A DNA stretch of 64,000 nucleotides from Sedimentisphaerales bacterium (GCA_016936075.1 JAFGPS010000004.1:1-64000), one strand, 5' to 3'; shown: positions 17,064 to 26,380, numbered from the stretch's first letter. Numbers and translations: made by a program. The notes: generated from the sequence alone by a model not told the origin.

Positions 17064-17753
17064 TTATGGTTTGATGACTTTTTGTTCTCTGAATATTTTG
17101 CCTGTTAAATAGTCAGTGAATATTATTTTTAAGGTGAGTGGCTCCTCGAATTTCTCGATTTTTTCAGAAATGTCAAACTTTAATCTGAAGTTTTTAATTA
17201 ATGTACTATTCCATGTTTTTTTAAGCTCTTCAGGATTTACCTGCCATGTTCCGATTTGTGCTTGTCCTTCCGGCTTATTCAGGTTCCATAGTTCGACTTC
17301 AATACTGCCTGCTGCTTTTATAACGTCGCCATAGTTATCGATAGGCTGGATACGAACAATTAAGGTATCAAGCTTTTCATCTTTATTTTCATCATAAAGA
17401 GTCGAATAATTATGGATTTTTACGTTCACAAGTTGATAAAGATTTTCACCTTTTACGTTTTCAGGGAGTTCTTGTAAGACGGAAATCTGAGATTTCAACT
17501 GTTTATTTTCATCGCTTATCTGCTCGACTTGCTTTGTCAATTGAGTATTTTCTTTGTTCAGATTTTTGATTTGGGTCTTAAGTTTTGCATATTCATTTCC
17601 CGAATTACAACCAGAGAAAAAGAAAAGAACAAAAGAGCAAAAGACAAATATACATAATTTTGCACTCGTATATATCTTAAGCTCTCGTGCTCTTATTTGC
17701 TTATGTTCTAATGTTTGTTTAATCCTGTTCTGGTTCAGTATCATCGGTTTCAT
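17064..17753 (-). CDS. Coiled-coil lipoprotein
   Basis: The 229-residue frame contains a signal helix ending in a lipobox (F-F-S-G-C near residue 49), then a heptad-patterned coiled coil (about 55-95). A beta-rich C-terminal domain (about 105-229) follows, with [11 protein letters not shown], a calcium-loop-like acidic motif. It overlaps the 3' end of clpP by 35 bases, and its first 30 residues are Arg/Lys/Gln-rich, unlike a signal n-region. The real start may lie downstream at a non-ATG codon. Word-like repeat DNA in this overlap could explain the odd N-terminus. Function unknown. Confidence 0.65.
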   Translation of the reverse strand: MKPMILNQNRIKQTLEHKQIRARELKIYTSAKLCIFVFCSFVLFFFSGCNSGNEYAKLKTQIKNLNKENTQLTKQVEQISDENKQLKSQISVLQELPENVKGENLYQLVNVKIHNYSTLYDENKDEKLDTLIVRIQPIDNYGDVIKAAGSIEVELWNLNKPEGQAQIGTWQVNPEELKKTWNSTLIKNFRLKFDISEKIEKFEEPLTLKIIFTDYLTGKIFREQKVIKP

Positions 17754-18372
17754 TCGTCTTGTCCCTGACTATTTCCGGAGCTTTCTGGAGAATCCTGTCT
17801 GCCAGACCATATTGAATGGCTTCGTTTGCATCGAGCCAAAGGTTTCTGTCTGCGTCTTTTTCAATTTTATCTACAGACTGGCCGGTATGCTCCGAGAAGA
17901 TTTCATATAAGCGTGTTCTCATACGAAGAATTTCCTTCGCTTCGATTTCCAGGTCGGTTGCCGGAGCAATTAGTTCACCTGAAAGAAGGGGCTGGTGGAG
18001 AAGAACTTTGCTATTTGCGAGCATGTATCGTTTATTTGCTTTTCCGCCTGCAAATAATACAGCACCCATACTTGCCGCCTGACCAATACAATATGTGGCA
18101 ACATCACAACGCAGGAACTGCATTGTGTCATAAATAGCCATACCTGCGGTTATAGCTCCACCGGGTGAATTTATATAGAAATGTATATCTGCTTTACTGT
18201 CTTCGTTACTAAGAAAGAGCATTTGTGCGACAATTAAATTTGCAACTTCGTCGACAACTGGTCCACCGAGAAAAATAATTCTGTCTTTTAAGAGCCTTGA
18301 ATAAATATCGTAAGCTCTTTCGGTTCTGCCGCTCTTTTCAATTACTATAGGTACTAACTGATTAATACTCAT
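17719..18372 (-). CDS. clpP: ATP-dependent Clp protease proteolytic subunit (copy 1)
   Basis: ClpP forms the 14-subunit proteolytic barrel fed by ClpX or ClpA. The 217-residue protein carries the catalytic Ser in GQAASMGA, the His in LLHQPL and the Asp in the D-A-D-R-N-x-W-L-D region. It is the second of two adjacent clpP genes downstream of tig. This copy is the closer match to canonical ClpP, including the A-A-S-M-G active-site loop. The C-terminus ends in a charged D-D-T-E-P-E-Q-D tail. Confidence 0.95.
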   Translation of the reverse strand: MSINQLVPIVIEKSGRTERAYDIYSRLLKDRIIFLGGPVVDEVANLIVAQMLFLSNEDSKADIHFYINSPGGAITAGMAIYDTMQFLRCDVATYCIGQAASMGAVLFAGGKANKRYMLANSKVLLHQPLLSGELIAPATDLEIEAKEILRMRTRLYEIFSEHTGQSVDKIEKDADRNLWLDANEAIQYGLADRILQKAPEIVRDKTNETDDTEPEQD

Positions 18373-18382
18373 AATTTTTCCT

Positions 18383-18475
18383 TGTATTGTGTATATCGTA
18401 TTGCGTATTTTTTCGCGATGGGTCCCTCAAGGGATGGCCATGCTCACATCACGCAACACACTTCACGAAATTATT
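18383..18475. repeat. Dispersed repeat between the two clpP genes
   Basis: The gap holds CGTATTGCGTATT words, a GGGTCCCTCAAGGGATGGCCATGCTCA palindrome-rich part, and a CACATCACGCAACACA mirror. The GGATGGCCATG core recurs at about 25303-25313. It fills almost all of the intergenic space and does not interrupt either gene. Confidence 0.65.
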
Positions 18476-19124
18476 CTTTCTTCTCTTCAGTTGTTTTGTT
18501 TTTCATATCTTCTTCGTGGAGAACTTCATCAATCAGGCCGTATTGCATCGCTTCATCTGCGCTCATATACCTGTCTCTTTCGGTCTCAGATGCGATTTTT
18601 TCTTCCGGCAGGCCGGTATGAGTCGAAAGAATTTTATTAATCATAGCTTTTGACTTGAGGATTTCCTCTGCCTGAATTTTGATATCTGATGCCTGTCCGG
18701 TTACTCCACCCCATGGCTGGTGCAGCATAATTTTTGCATGAGGCAAAGCGTATCTTTTGCCTTTCGTTCCTGCCGCAAGTACTATTGCTCCACCTGATTG
18801 TGCTCTGCCAATACAGTATGTGGCGACCGGCGAACGAACAAAACGCATCGTATCGTAAATTGCCATTGTATCATCCACAGTACCGCCGGGGGAGTTTATG
18901 TATAAACTGATTTCGCTGTTTCTCTTGAGGTTGTCAAGATAGAGCATTTTCATAATAACTTCAGCGGCACGTGCATAAGAAATTTCGCCTATCAGAAAAA
19001 CGATGCGATTTTCCAGTAACATATCGTCCAAACTCATCTGGCGAAATCGCTGATATGTTCCACCGCCGCCTCCACCGTATTGATTGAAAATATCCATACT
19101 ATTTGCTTTATAATCACTAAACAT
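18471..19124 (-). CDS. ClpP paralogue (copy 2) with altered active-site loop
   Basis: The 217-residue product is clearly ClpP-like: catalytic Ser in GRAQSGGAI, His in MLHQPWGG and Asp in the E-T-E-R-D-R-Y-M-S region. The usual A-A-S-M-G/A loop is replaced by A-Q-S-G-G, and the N-terminus carries a run of six Gly after a Y. Paired ClpPs in cyanobacteria, chlamydiae and mycobacteria form mixed rings, and this tandem arrangement suggests the same. The gene follows tig and precedes canonical clpP. The start could also be the Met at residue 10 (MDIFNQY). Confidence 0.9.
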   Translation of the reverse strand: MFSDYKANSMDIFNQYGGGGGGTYQRFRQMSLDDMLLENRIVFLIGEISYARAAEVIMKMLYLDNLKRNSEISLYINSPGGTVDDTMAIYDTMRFVRSPVATYCIGRAQSGGAIVLAAGTKGKRYALPHAKIMLHQPWGGVTGQASDIKIQAEEILKSKAMINKILSTHTGLPEEKIASETERDRYMSADEAMQYGLIDEVLHEEDMKNKTTEEKKE

Positions 19125-19217
19125 TCAAATTTCCTTAAAAAATCAGGATTATCATATTCTGCGTTTCACATCATCCATAATGGTATTACGGCAGGATGGC
19201 GAGGTCACTATAGTATT

Positions 19218-20720
19218 TTATTCTTCTTTTTTCTTTTTTGTCGGTTTTTTAGTAGCAGCTTTCTTTTTTGGAGCTTTTTCGGCTTTTGGCATTGCTTTTT
19301 CAGGCTCTTTTTCCGTTATTTTTGCGGACTCAAGCAATTTTGCGATACACTTTTCCTGTTGAATTTCCAGTTCTAACTGAGTAAGAGAACCATCTTGTTC
19401 CATTTGTTCTCTCATTTTTTCAGGACGCTGATTTCGTTCTATAGCCAATTGAGCGATATAACCGTTAATTTCTGGTTCTGTGACAGTTATATCGAATTTT
19501 CCTGCGATTTGACTCATGATGAAGAATGTCTTAAGCTGTTTTTTAGCCTGCTCTTCGCTTCCAGCTTTGAGCTGTTCTAATTGTGTATCTATCTGCTCAC
19601 GCTGAAGACCTTTCATCATCAGGTTTATATATTGTCTGCGAAGCACTGATTCAGCCTGTTGTGCTACGACATCGAGCGGTAAATCAAAATTAATATTATC
19701 ATCTAAATATTGATATACCTGCTCGTTCATATCATTTCGTACCTGTGCTTCAAGGCGGCTCTGGAGTTGTTCCTGAATTCGCTCTCGCAACTCATCTTCA
19801 CTATCAATATTTATTCTCTGTAAGAAAGCTTCATCAAGTTCTGCGGGTTTGAGCCATTTTATGTCCTTGACATCAATTTCAATATCGACTTTTTTGCCGC
19901 GATACTCTTCTTTATAGTAGGTTTTCGGTACTTCGACGCTTGTTTGTTTATTATCTCCGGCCTTTGCGCCTATAAGAAGTTCATCGAGTTTTTCAACTGG
20001 GATCTGCCCGACAAAACCGTTTTTACGTACAAATATTTCTGTATTGTCGAGTTTTTCGGCTTCTTCAACATCTTCAATTTTTAATATAGCATCAGCGATT
20101 ATCTGGTCATCAAGCTCTGCCGGCTCATCTTTTCTGGGTGTCCAGATACCAGCGTATCGTTGCATTTGTTCAATTTCGCTATCGACTTGCTCATCTGTAA
20201 CTTCGAGTTTTGTTTTGTTAACAGGGATACCTTCAAGCAAAGGAAGCTCGAATTCCGGTCTTACTTCCACGACAAAATCAAATTTCATCGCACCTTCTTC
20301 AGGCAGTTCAATTTCTTCGAAATTTATATCAGGCTCGCCGAGAGTTTGTAACTTATTGTCTGTCAAAGCGGCCTGACTCGCATCTGCTAATAATTTGGCT
20401 TTGATCGCATCTGTCGCTTCTTTACCGAATCTTTTCTCCAGGAGTCTCCTTGGTGCTCGTCCTTTCCTGAAACCCGGAACGATAGCATCTTTACGAAGCT
20501 CTTCGAATTGGGAATCTGTAGCTTTTACAATCTTTTCCGCGGGTATTTCCACAATCACTTTCTTTTTGCAGGGGCCTGCATCTTCAATTGTGACTATATT
20601 AGGAATTTCAGGAGTTTCGTCTGCTGTAGCTTTGTCCTGTTGTTCGTCGATATTTTCTTCTACAGATTTTTCCGTTTGTTCTGCTGCAAGTTCTTCTTGT
20701 TTTTTTTCATCTTCAGCCAT
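19218..20720 (-). CDS. tig: Trigger factor chaperone
   Basis: Trigger factor binds the ribosome exit tunnel and folds nascent chains. From the ATG at 20720 (ribosome binding site CAGGAG) the protein is 500 residues. The N-terminal ribosome-binding domain contains GFRKGRAPRRLLEKRFG (the canonical signature is GFRxGKxP). A degenerate FKBP-like PPIase domain and a helical C-terminal domain follow. An acidic 35-residue extension precedes the ribosome-binding domain, and the C-terminus ends in a long Lys/Ala/Pro tail (K-K-K-A-A-T-K-K), both longer than in most homologues. It heads the tig-clpP-clpP cluster. A further upstream ATG at 20807 is not preferred. Confidence 0.95.
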   Translation of the reverse strand: MAEDEKKQEELAAEQTEKSVEENIDEQQDKATADETPEIPNIVTIEDAGPCKKKVIVEIPAEKIVKATDSQFEELRKDAIVPGFRKGRAPRRLLEKRFGKEATDAIKAKLLADASQAALTDNKLQTLGEPDINFEEIELPEEGAMKFDFVVEVRPEFELPLLEGIPVNKTKLEVTDEQVDSEIEQMQRYAGIWTPRKDEPAELDDQIIADAILKIEDVEEAEKLDNTEIFVRKNGFVGQIPVEKLDELLIGAKAGDNKQTSVEVPKTYYKEEYRGKKVDIEIDVKDIKWLKPAELDEAFLQRINIDSEDELRERIQEQLQSRLEAQVRNDMNEQVYQYLDDNINFDLPLDVVAQQAESVLRRQYINLMMKGLQREQIDTQLEQLKAGSEEQAKKQLKTFFIMSQIAGKFDITVTEPEINGYIAQLAIERNQRPEKMREQMEQDGSLTQLELEIQQEKCIAKLLESAKITEKEPEKAMPKAEKAPKKKAATKKPTKKKKEE

Positions 20721-20989
20721 TTTTTTGCTCCTGAAAGATACTGCTGTACTTGTGATTAAAATAAAAAAAGGCCACAGGGAAACGCTTTGCAAACTTAGCT
20801 TTTTCAAGCATAAACTGCGTTTTCCTTAGCCCGGTCTTCACGATTCCGATTAGGAGGAAAAAAATAACCCTGCCTGACCTAAACGTACCGGAGACCAACG
20901 CCAAACTACACTTAGCCGGTAACTCACCGATACTATATGGGTTTCTTTATGCGAAATATGCATTCAAAATGCCCATCCTTGGATAGTAA

Positions 20990-21061
20990 AGCGGGCGATG
21001 AGATTCGAACTCACGACATTCACGTTGGCAACGTGACGCTCTACCACTGAGCTACGCCCGC
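20990..21061 (-). tRNA. tRNA-Gly (anticodon GCC)
   Basis: The minus strand reads GCGGGCG...CGCCCGC with a seven-base-pair acceptor stem. The D-arm contains AGCTCAGTGGTAGAGC, the T-arm GTTCGAATC, and the anticodon loop TTGCCAA. The 3' CCA is not encoded. Confidence 0.95.
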
Positions 21062-21180
21062 ATTTCAAAGACACTTCATTAATAAAGAAATATCCTTAAA
21101 ACGGTATTATATACGCAAATCGAAGCCTTGCAAGTGGATTTTTATTAAAATTTTACATAATAATTCAGGTTTATTAATAA

Positions 21181-21705
21181 TTAATGTGTTTTTTTCATGC
21201 TAATCCGTAGTTTTTGTCCATCATATATAAGAATGAACTTATCATTCTGAAATCTGAATGTTTGCTGTCCCATTTTTTTGTTCGGCCAATAAGCGAATAA
21301 TTCGGGTATCTTTTCCAATGCCTGTTCTGATGGCTTATCAAAATGGTAGTTTACCATAAAACCATTTTCTATTGTATATGTACCGCTCAGGGAATTATTA
21401 ATAAAATTCCCAACCTGACCTTTTCGTTTGGAATCCCAGGTAAAGCGGCCATTATCATCGAATGTAACTGTAAGTTCCCAATCTTTATCTCCGGGATAGT
21501 CGTGGTCTTCCTGGGATGCGGATTCTTTAATCCATGTACCGATGATACTTTTATTAGAGGTATCATTCTTTTCTGATATTTGGGAGTTAGTTTCAATTTC
21601 TTCGGATTTGATAATTTCTGTATTGTTCGCATTTGCTGAAATGAGGATTCCAATCAGGCTCAATATTATTATTCCGCCTGAAATTATCAGATATTTTGTT
21701 TTCAT
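21181..21705 (-). CDS. Membrane-anchored hypothetical protein
   Basis: The 174-residue protein has an N-terminal membrane or signal helix (residues 4-24). A Ser/Asn-rich linker leads into a compact beta domain with I-G-T-W-I-K-E-S and L-S-G-T-Y-T-I-E-N-G, a pattern typical of lipocalin-like/DUF-type 'stress response' folds. It stands alone between tRNA-Gly and the divergent Bat operon. The function is unknown. Confidence 0.6.
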   Translation of the reverse strand: MKTKYLIISGGIIILSLIGILISANANNTEIIKSEEIETNSQISEKNDTSNKSIIGTWIKESASQEDHDYPGDKDWELTVTFDDNGRFTWDSKRKGQVGNFINNSLSGTYTIENGFMVNYHFDKPSEQALEKIPELFAYWPNKKMGQQTFRFQNDKFILIYDGQKLRISMKKTH

Positions 21706-22114
21706 ATTGCGTAACTCGAACGAAAGATATTATATATGTAAGGAAAATATATTGAAACAACTATTGTCGGTATATACTTTATATTTCGGAATTACGTGGA
21801 TTTTTAGATAATGAAATTATTTTGAAAAAAATCGAAAATTTTATGTATGAAATCTCTGACATATGTATCTGTATTAAATATAAGGAAGTATTTTGTGGTA
21901 TATGTCTAATAATTTTTGTTATTTTATGAATATATGTTTGAAAATAAGGTTTATAATTTCAGACTTGAACATATGAAAAATATTTTGCATAATCAGAACG
22001 TTTTAAATAGTAAAACGTATATTTAATCTCATAGAATGAAATGTGCAATAGCCGTAACACCGGCTTGACGCATTTAGAGAATTTTACCGAAAAGCTTTTG
22101 TTAGGAGAAGTTTT
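21706..22114. other. Divergent intergenic region upstream of moxR (409 bp)
   Basis: No gene is supported. The region is AT-rich and holds the promoters of the hypothetical gene (minus) and the Bat operon (plus). A perfect inverted repeat lies at 21998-22018. A TTGCAT with a 17-base spacer to TAGTAA overlaps it and is a weak promoter candidate. Confidence 0.5.
21998..22018. promoter_or_regulatory. Inverted repeat, possible operator of the Bat operon
   Basis: ACGTTTTA is inverted as TAAAACGT across a five-base centre, about 97 bases upstream of the moxR start. It overlaps a candidate promoter and could be a regulator site. No regulator is identified. Confidence 0.35.
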
Positions 22115-23104
22115 ATGGCTATTGATGTTAAGCAAATAGGGGACCTGGTTCAGGAGAAAAGTGAGTTTATTCGTGCTTTGTTTGGTGAAATAGACAAAGT
22201 CATTATCGGACAAAGGTATATGCTCGAACGAATGCTTATAAGTCTTCTGGCGAATGGTCATATTTTATTGGAAGGTGTCCCCGGCCTGGCAAAAACAATG
22301 GCGGTGACAACACTTGCCAAAGCGATAGATGCCGATTTCAGGAGAATACAGTTTACGCCGGACTTGCTTCCTGCTGATTTGATTGGAACGCAGATTTACA
22401 GGCAGTCGGATGGTGAGTTTTATACTCGCAAGGGACCTGTGTTTGCAAACATAATTCTCGCTGATGAAATTAACAGGGCGCCCGCGAAAGTTCAAAGCGC
22501 GTTACTTGAAGCAATGCAGGAAAGACAGGTAACTATCGGCGATGAGACTTTCCCTATTCCTGAGCCGTTCCTTGTACTTGCGACACAAAACCCAATCGAG
22601 CAGGAAGGAACATATCCTCTTCCGGAAGCGCAGCTTGACAGGTTTATGATGAAACTCAAAGTCGATTATCCCAACAAGGAAGAAGAACGCAAAATTCTCG
22701 ATAGGATGGCTTCTACGAATAAGAAATTCGATATCAAGCCTGTAATTCATCCGAATCAGATTGCGGAAATTCGCTCTGTTGTCGATGAAATATACATAGA
22801 TGATAAGGTCAAAGATTATATCGTAAATATTGTTTGTGCAACGAGAGATCCCAAAAAATATGGAATTGACCTGGGAAACTTTATAAATTATGGCGCTTCA
22901 CCAAGAGCGACTATTTTTCTCGCTGTAGCCGCCAAAGCTCATGCGTTTATCCAGCAGAGAGGTTATGTCACGCCGCAGGATGTTAAGAGTATCGGCTATG
23001 ATGTTCTTCGTCACAGGGTGATTATCAGCTACGAAGCTGAAGCAGAAGACAAAACCAGCGAAGATATTATAAAAACAATTTTTGATAATATTGAAGTACC
23101 GTAA
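22115..23104 (+). CDS. MoxR-type AAA+ ATPase
   Basis: MoxR ATPases act with von Willebrand A proteins, probably as chaperones assembling metal-binding complexes. The 329-residue protein has the Walker A motif GVPGLAKT (near residue 54), the Walker B ILADEINRAPAK and a sensor-1 ATQNP motif, all typical of the AAA_3 family. The start has the ribosome binding site TAGGAG eight bases upstream. It is the first gene of a nine-gene plus-strand cluster ending at batE. The next gene (DUF58) begins 72 bases later, the gap being filled with repeat DNA. Confidence 0.95.
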   Translation: MAIDVKQIGDLVQEKSEFIRALFGEIDKVIIGQRYMLERMLISLLANGHILLEGVPGLAKTMAVTTLAKAIDADFRRIQFTPDLLPADLIGTQIYRQSDGEFYTRKGPVFANIILADEINRAPAKVQSALLEAMQERQVTIGDETFPIPEPFLVLATQNPIEQEGTYPLPEAQLDRFMMKLKVDYPNKEEERKILDRMASTNKKFDIKPVIHPNQIAEIRSVVDEIYIDDKVKDYIVNIVCATRDPKKYGIDLGNFINYGASPRATIFLAVAAKAHAFIQQRGYVTPQDVKSIGYDVLRHRVIISYEAEAEDKTSEDIIKTIFDNIEVP

Positions 23105-23176
23105 AAAAGTGACTTGTGACTCGTCTCTCGTTACTCGGATTTCGAGCGACAAGTCACGAGCGACAAGCGACGAACT
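23105..23176. repeat. Word-like repeat between moxR and the DUF58 gene
   Basis: Variants of GTGACTTGTGACTCG on the left mirror GAGCGACAAGTCACGAGC on the right, giving an imperfect fold-back that fills the gap. The CTCGTGACTCGTGGCTCG repeat inside the LhgO-like gene (about 53003-53043) uses the same vocabulary. Confidence 0.65.
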
Positions 23177-24052
23177 ATGATACCGGCAGAATTAATAAAT
23201 AAAATAAGACAGATTCAGATATACACGTCCCGAATGGTTGACGCCAGTTTCGCGGGTCAGTATGAAAGCGTATTCAAAGGACGCGGCATGCAGTTCGATG
23301 AAGTACGCGAATACACTCCCGGCGATGACATAAGGACAATCGACTGGAACGTAACCGCTCGAACTGGTAAGCCGTATATAAAGAGATATGTCGAAGAACG
23401 TGAAATGACAGTCATCTTTGCGGTTGACTTGAGCGCATCGGGCGATTTTGGAACTGTCAATAAGGCAAAGAACGAACTTGCCGCGGAATTTTGCGCAGTC
23501 ATGGCATTTGCCGCCGCGAAAAATAATGATAAAGTCGGCCTTTTGATTTTCTCCGATAGGATCGAATTATATATCCCTCCTAAAAAGGGAATCAGTCATA
23601 TGCTCAGGCTTATTCGTGAGCTTCTGTATTTCAAAATGCCGAAAAGAAAAACCAATATTAACGAAGCGATGGATTATCTTGCAAGAGTTATACGAAAGAA
23701 AGCGACCGTTTTTCTTGTATCCGATTTTATCGAGACTAATTTCAAGAAGTCACTGAGTCTGCTCAGTAAGAGACACGATGTAATTGCTGTTTCAGTTTGT
23801 GACCCTGCGGAAGTTGCATTGCCGAATATTGGATTAATCGAATTTACAGACGCCGAAACTGGTGAGCTAATTCTTGTCGATACACGGAACAGAAAGTTTA
23901 GAAAGCAATATAATGATTCGACTACAAAGCAGGCTTATGAATTAAATAATATGTTGAAATCGATTAATGTCGATAGTATTAATATCAGTACCGACAAGCC
24001 TTACATCCATGATTTGGTTAGGTTTTTTCATATGAGACACAAACGACGCTAA
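23177..24052 (+). CDS. DUF58 protein of the MoxR-Bat system
   Basis: DUF58 proteins nearly always sit beside moxR. The 291-residue product carries the family signature: F-x-G-R-G-M-x-F-x-x-V-R-x-Y-x-x-G-D-D-x-R-x-I-D-W-N near residues 35-60, then R-x-G-K-P-Y. A von Willebrand-like fold follows with D-L-S-A-S-G-D-F (near 82-92). It is thought to act in complex assembly with MoxR. No membrane helix is seen, so it should be cytoplasmic. Confidence 0.92.
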   Translation: MIPAELINKIRQIQIYTSRMVDASFAGQYESVFKGRGMQFDEVREYTPGDDIRTIDWNVTARTGKPYIKRYVEEREMTVIFAVDLSASGDFGTVNKAKNELAAEFCAVMAFAAAKNNDKVGLLIFSDRIELYIPPKKGISHMLRLIRELLYFKMPKRKTNINEAMDYLARVIRKKATVFLVSDFIETNFKKSLSLLSKRHDVIAVSVCDPAEVALPNIGLIEFTDAETGELILVDTRNRKFRKQYNDSTTKQAYELNNMLKSINVDSINISTDKPYIHDLVRFFHMRHKRR

Positions 24053-24062
24053 TTTATTAAAT

Positions 24063-24087
24063 TGTAGGGTGGGCTGTGCCCACCAAT
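24063..24087. repeat. GTAGGGTGGGC palindrome
   Basis: GTAGGGTGGGC and GTGCCCACC form an inverted repeat between the DUF58 gene and the next gene. It shares the GTAGGGTG...CACC frame with 9889-9953. Confidence 0.6.
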
Positions 24088-24120
24088 TCTCCTTATTTTA
24101 TTTATGGAGCATAAAGAACT

Positions 24121-25218
24121 ATGGAAAATAAACTTGATTTTTCATTACCTCAAAAGAAAACGAAAAATTCGGCTGCATCTTTTATTATAATAATCTTGCT
24201 TCTGGTTTTGATTGGATTAGTTTCAATTAATGTTTTCAAACCAACCGGAAAAAGTTTATTAAATGGAAATTCTCAGGCGTTAATGACTCCTGATGAAATG
24301 AAGGGACTTGCTTCGAAACTCGCACAAAGGGGCATATATGAAAGAGCTGTAGTTCTCTGGAAAGAATATCTCGCAAACGTGAATTTGACTGATATCGAGC
24401 GGGCCAGGGGACTTTTTCAGATAGCTTCATTGTATGAAAAAGCAAATATGTACGAAGAAGCTATCGAATATTTCTATCGAAGTGAAACCACATCAAAAGC
24501 TGCCGAACTGGAATCTCAGATAAATACCCATATTAAAGATTGTTTTGAAAAACTCGGCAAATTTTCTGCTCTTCGTTATGAGCTGATGGACAGGACGAGT
24601 TTTAACGAACAAGAAGGTGCAGGCTCGGAAGTTGTAGCCGAAATCGGACCGGAAAAAATAACACAGGCGGACCTTGATGCGTTAATCGAGCAAACGATAG
24701 ATATCCAGCTTACTCCTCTAATGTCATTTATGACGGCTGAGCAGCGAAATGAGCAGAAAAAGCAAATGCTCGAACAATATAAAACTCCTTCTGCGAAAAT
24801 GCAGTTTTTACAATCGTACCTCGCGCAGGAAATATTATATCGTGATGCATTGGAACAGGAAATGACACAGGAACCTGAAGTAAAAAGTCAGATAGAAGAA
24901 ATGACAAGACAGGTTCTGAGCCAGCAATTAATGAATAAAGAATTGGCAGGTAAAATTAATGTTACTGAAACGGATGTGCAGACATATTATCAGGCGAACA
25001 AGGATAAATACGTCGAACCTGCGAAAGAGGATGATCCGAATTCCGTACCAACACAGAAGACTTTCAACGAGGTAAGGGAACAGGTGACTTCTGAACTGAT
25101 TAATAGTAAAAGCAGGGACGTTCAGCAGGCATATATAAAGCAGTTGATGGATAAATATAATATCATTGTACATACATCAGTATTAACACCGGCGGTTCAG
25201 GATAGCAATGACATGTAA
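24121..25218 (+). CDS. SurA-like chaperone lacking a parvulin domain
   Basis: The 365-residue protein has an N-terminal membrane anchor (about 22-42). A TPR-like helical region follows (about 60-150), then a SurA-type N-terminal chaperone domain (about 175-290) beginning I-G-P-E-K-I-T-Q-A-D-L-D. The end retains the family's F-N-E-V-R-E-Q-V and K-Y-N-I-I-V strand. The parvulin-type PPIase domain expected between them is missing: only a short acidic linker is present. It lies in the Bat cluster between DUF58 and a BatD-like gene, so it may help fold the periplasmic Bat proteins. This is an inference. Confidence 0.75.
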   Translation: MENKLDFSLPQKKTKNSAASFIIIILLLVLIGLVSINVFKPTGKSLLNGNSQALMTPDEMKGLASKLAQRGIYERAVVLWKEYLANVNLTDIERARGLFQIASLYEKANMYEEAIEYFYRSETTSKAAELESQINTHIKDCFEKLGKFSALRYELMDRTSFNEQEGAGSEVVAEIGPEKITQADLDALIEQTIDIQLTPLMSFMTAEQRNEQKKQMLEQYKTPSAKMQFLQSYLAQEILYRDALEQEMTQEPEVKSQIEEMTRQVLSQQLMNKELAGKINVTETDVQTYYQANKDKYVEPAKEDDPNSVPTQKTFNEVREQVTSELINSKSRDVQQAYIKQLMDKYNIIVHTSVLTPAVQDSNDM

Positions 25219-26380
25219 AACAAAACAACTGAATAAGGATTTATTTGGATGCTCGAAGAAAAAAGAACGTGTCATGGGCATCTTGCCCATGAAGCATGGC
25301 CAGGATGGCCATGTCACAAATAGACAAAACATTCTGTTAGAGTTTCTTAGAATCTTTGTACTTATAGCATTTATGCTGTTAGTCATTAGCGGCTGCGATA
25401 AAAGTACGGACAAAAAAGACGATGAACAATCATTTGAAATCGACAAAAAGTACGAGCGTGGTCCTCTAACCGCTCATATACGCATAGACAAATCCAAAAT
25501 AACTATCGCAGATACATTACTTCTCGAAATCGAAGCGGCAGTAGAATCAGGATATGATGTAAATATGCCGAATGTAAACGAAGTTCTCGCGAATTTCGGT
25601 ATTGTCGATTGGAAAAATCTTGGTGACAAGCTCGATGAAAATAATAATGTCCTCAGTACATATCAGTATCGACTTGAACCTTTTGTATCGGGTACTTTTC
25701 CAATACCGGCTTTCAAATTTGGATTTTATGATGTGAATAATCCAGGCGAAAATCATTACGAGCTTGAAACCGAACCTATAGATATCGAAGTTGCTTCGCT
25801 TTTGGGTGAGCAGCGTGAAAATTTGCAAATCTCTGGTATCGAAGGTGTAGTTGCAATGCCTAAACATGTATCTTATACATGGATATGGATACTGCTCGTT
25901 GTTGTGATTGTTATCGCCGTGATATGTGTTGTAATTTACTTTAAGCGCAAACGAGTAAAAGAGATTGTAAGGATTTTCAGACCTGCACATGAAATCGCAT
26001 ATGAACGTCTGCGTGTATTTGTCGGGCAAAATCTTATAGAAGAAGGAAAGATAAAGGAATTCTACGAAGGTATAAGTGATATTTTGCGGCACTATATCGA
26101 GCATCGTTTCGATTTAAGGGCACCGGAAAGGACCACTGAAGAGTTTTTATATGAGATTCAATATACAGATGTACTTTCCAAATCGGATAAGGACAGTCTT
26201 GGAGAATTTCTTACTCATTGCGATATGGTAAAGTTCGCGAAATTTAATCCTACTAAAGAGCAAATACAGAAAACGTTTGATTTGGTAAAGAGCTTTATTG
26301 AAAAGACCAAATCCCAGGACAAGAAAATTGATGTAACTGAAACAGAGAATGAAGAAACAGTTGAAATCGGGAGTGCATAA
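25208..26380 (+). CDS. BatD-like (DUF4381-type) lipoprotein
   Basis: The 390-residue protein starts inside the previous gene (11-base overlap) with AGGATAGCA before the ATG. Its first 45 residues are repeat-derived: MGILPMKHGQDGHVT. A lipobox (V-I-S-G-C near residue 60) follows. The next part is an immunoglobulin-like beta domain (about 85-205), one membrane helix (about 222-247) and a cytoplasmic helical domain with H-E-I-A-Y-E-R-L and L-R-H-Y-I-E-H-R-F, as in DUF4381/BatD proteins. Together with the longer batD downstream it gives this operon two BatD-type genes. Confidence 0.8.
   Translation: MTCKTKQLNKDLFGCSKKKERVMGILPMKHGQDGHVTNRQNILLEFLRIFVLIAFMLLVISGCDKSTDKKDDEQSFEIDKKYERGPLTAHIRIDKSKITIADTLLLEIEAAVESGYDVNMPNVNEVLANFGIVDWKNLGDKLDENNNVLSTYQYRLEPFVSGTFPIPAFKFGFYDVNNPGENHYELETEPIDIEVASLLGEQRENLQISGIEGVVAMPKHVSYTWIWILLVVVIVIAVICVVIYFKRKRVKEIVRIFRPAHEIAYERLRVFVGQNLIEEGKIKEFYEGISDILRHYIEHRFDLRAPERTTEEFLYEIQYTDVLSKSDKDSLGEFLTHCDMVKFAKFNPTKEQIQKTFDLVKSFIEKTKSQDKKIDVTETENEETVEIGSA
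25273..25313. repeat. Two adjacent perfect hairpins translated in frame
   Basis: CATGGGCA/TGCCCATG (25273-25291) and CATGGCCA/TGGCCATG (25295-25313) are perfect palindromes with three-base centres. They lie inside the N-terminal codons of the BatD-like lipoprotein gene. Their product, GILPMKHGQDGHVT, is of a type I recall as recurring in planctomycete and verrucomicrobial proteomes. Confidence 0.8.

Noticed and set aside
19165..19215. Possible further dispersed repeat near GGATGGCGAGGTCAC between tig and clpP
   Set aside because: Only short partial resemblance to the other copies; not distinct enough to call.
20721..20904. Coding frame upstream of tig on the minus strand
   Set aside because: No ribosome binding site or family; composition looks like non-coding leader sequence.
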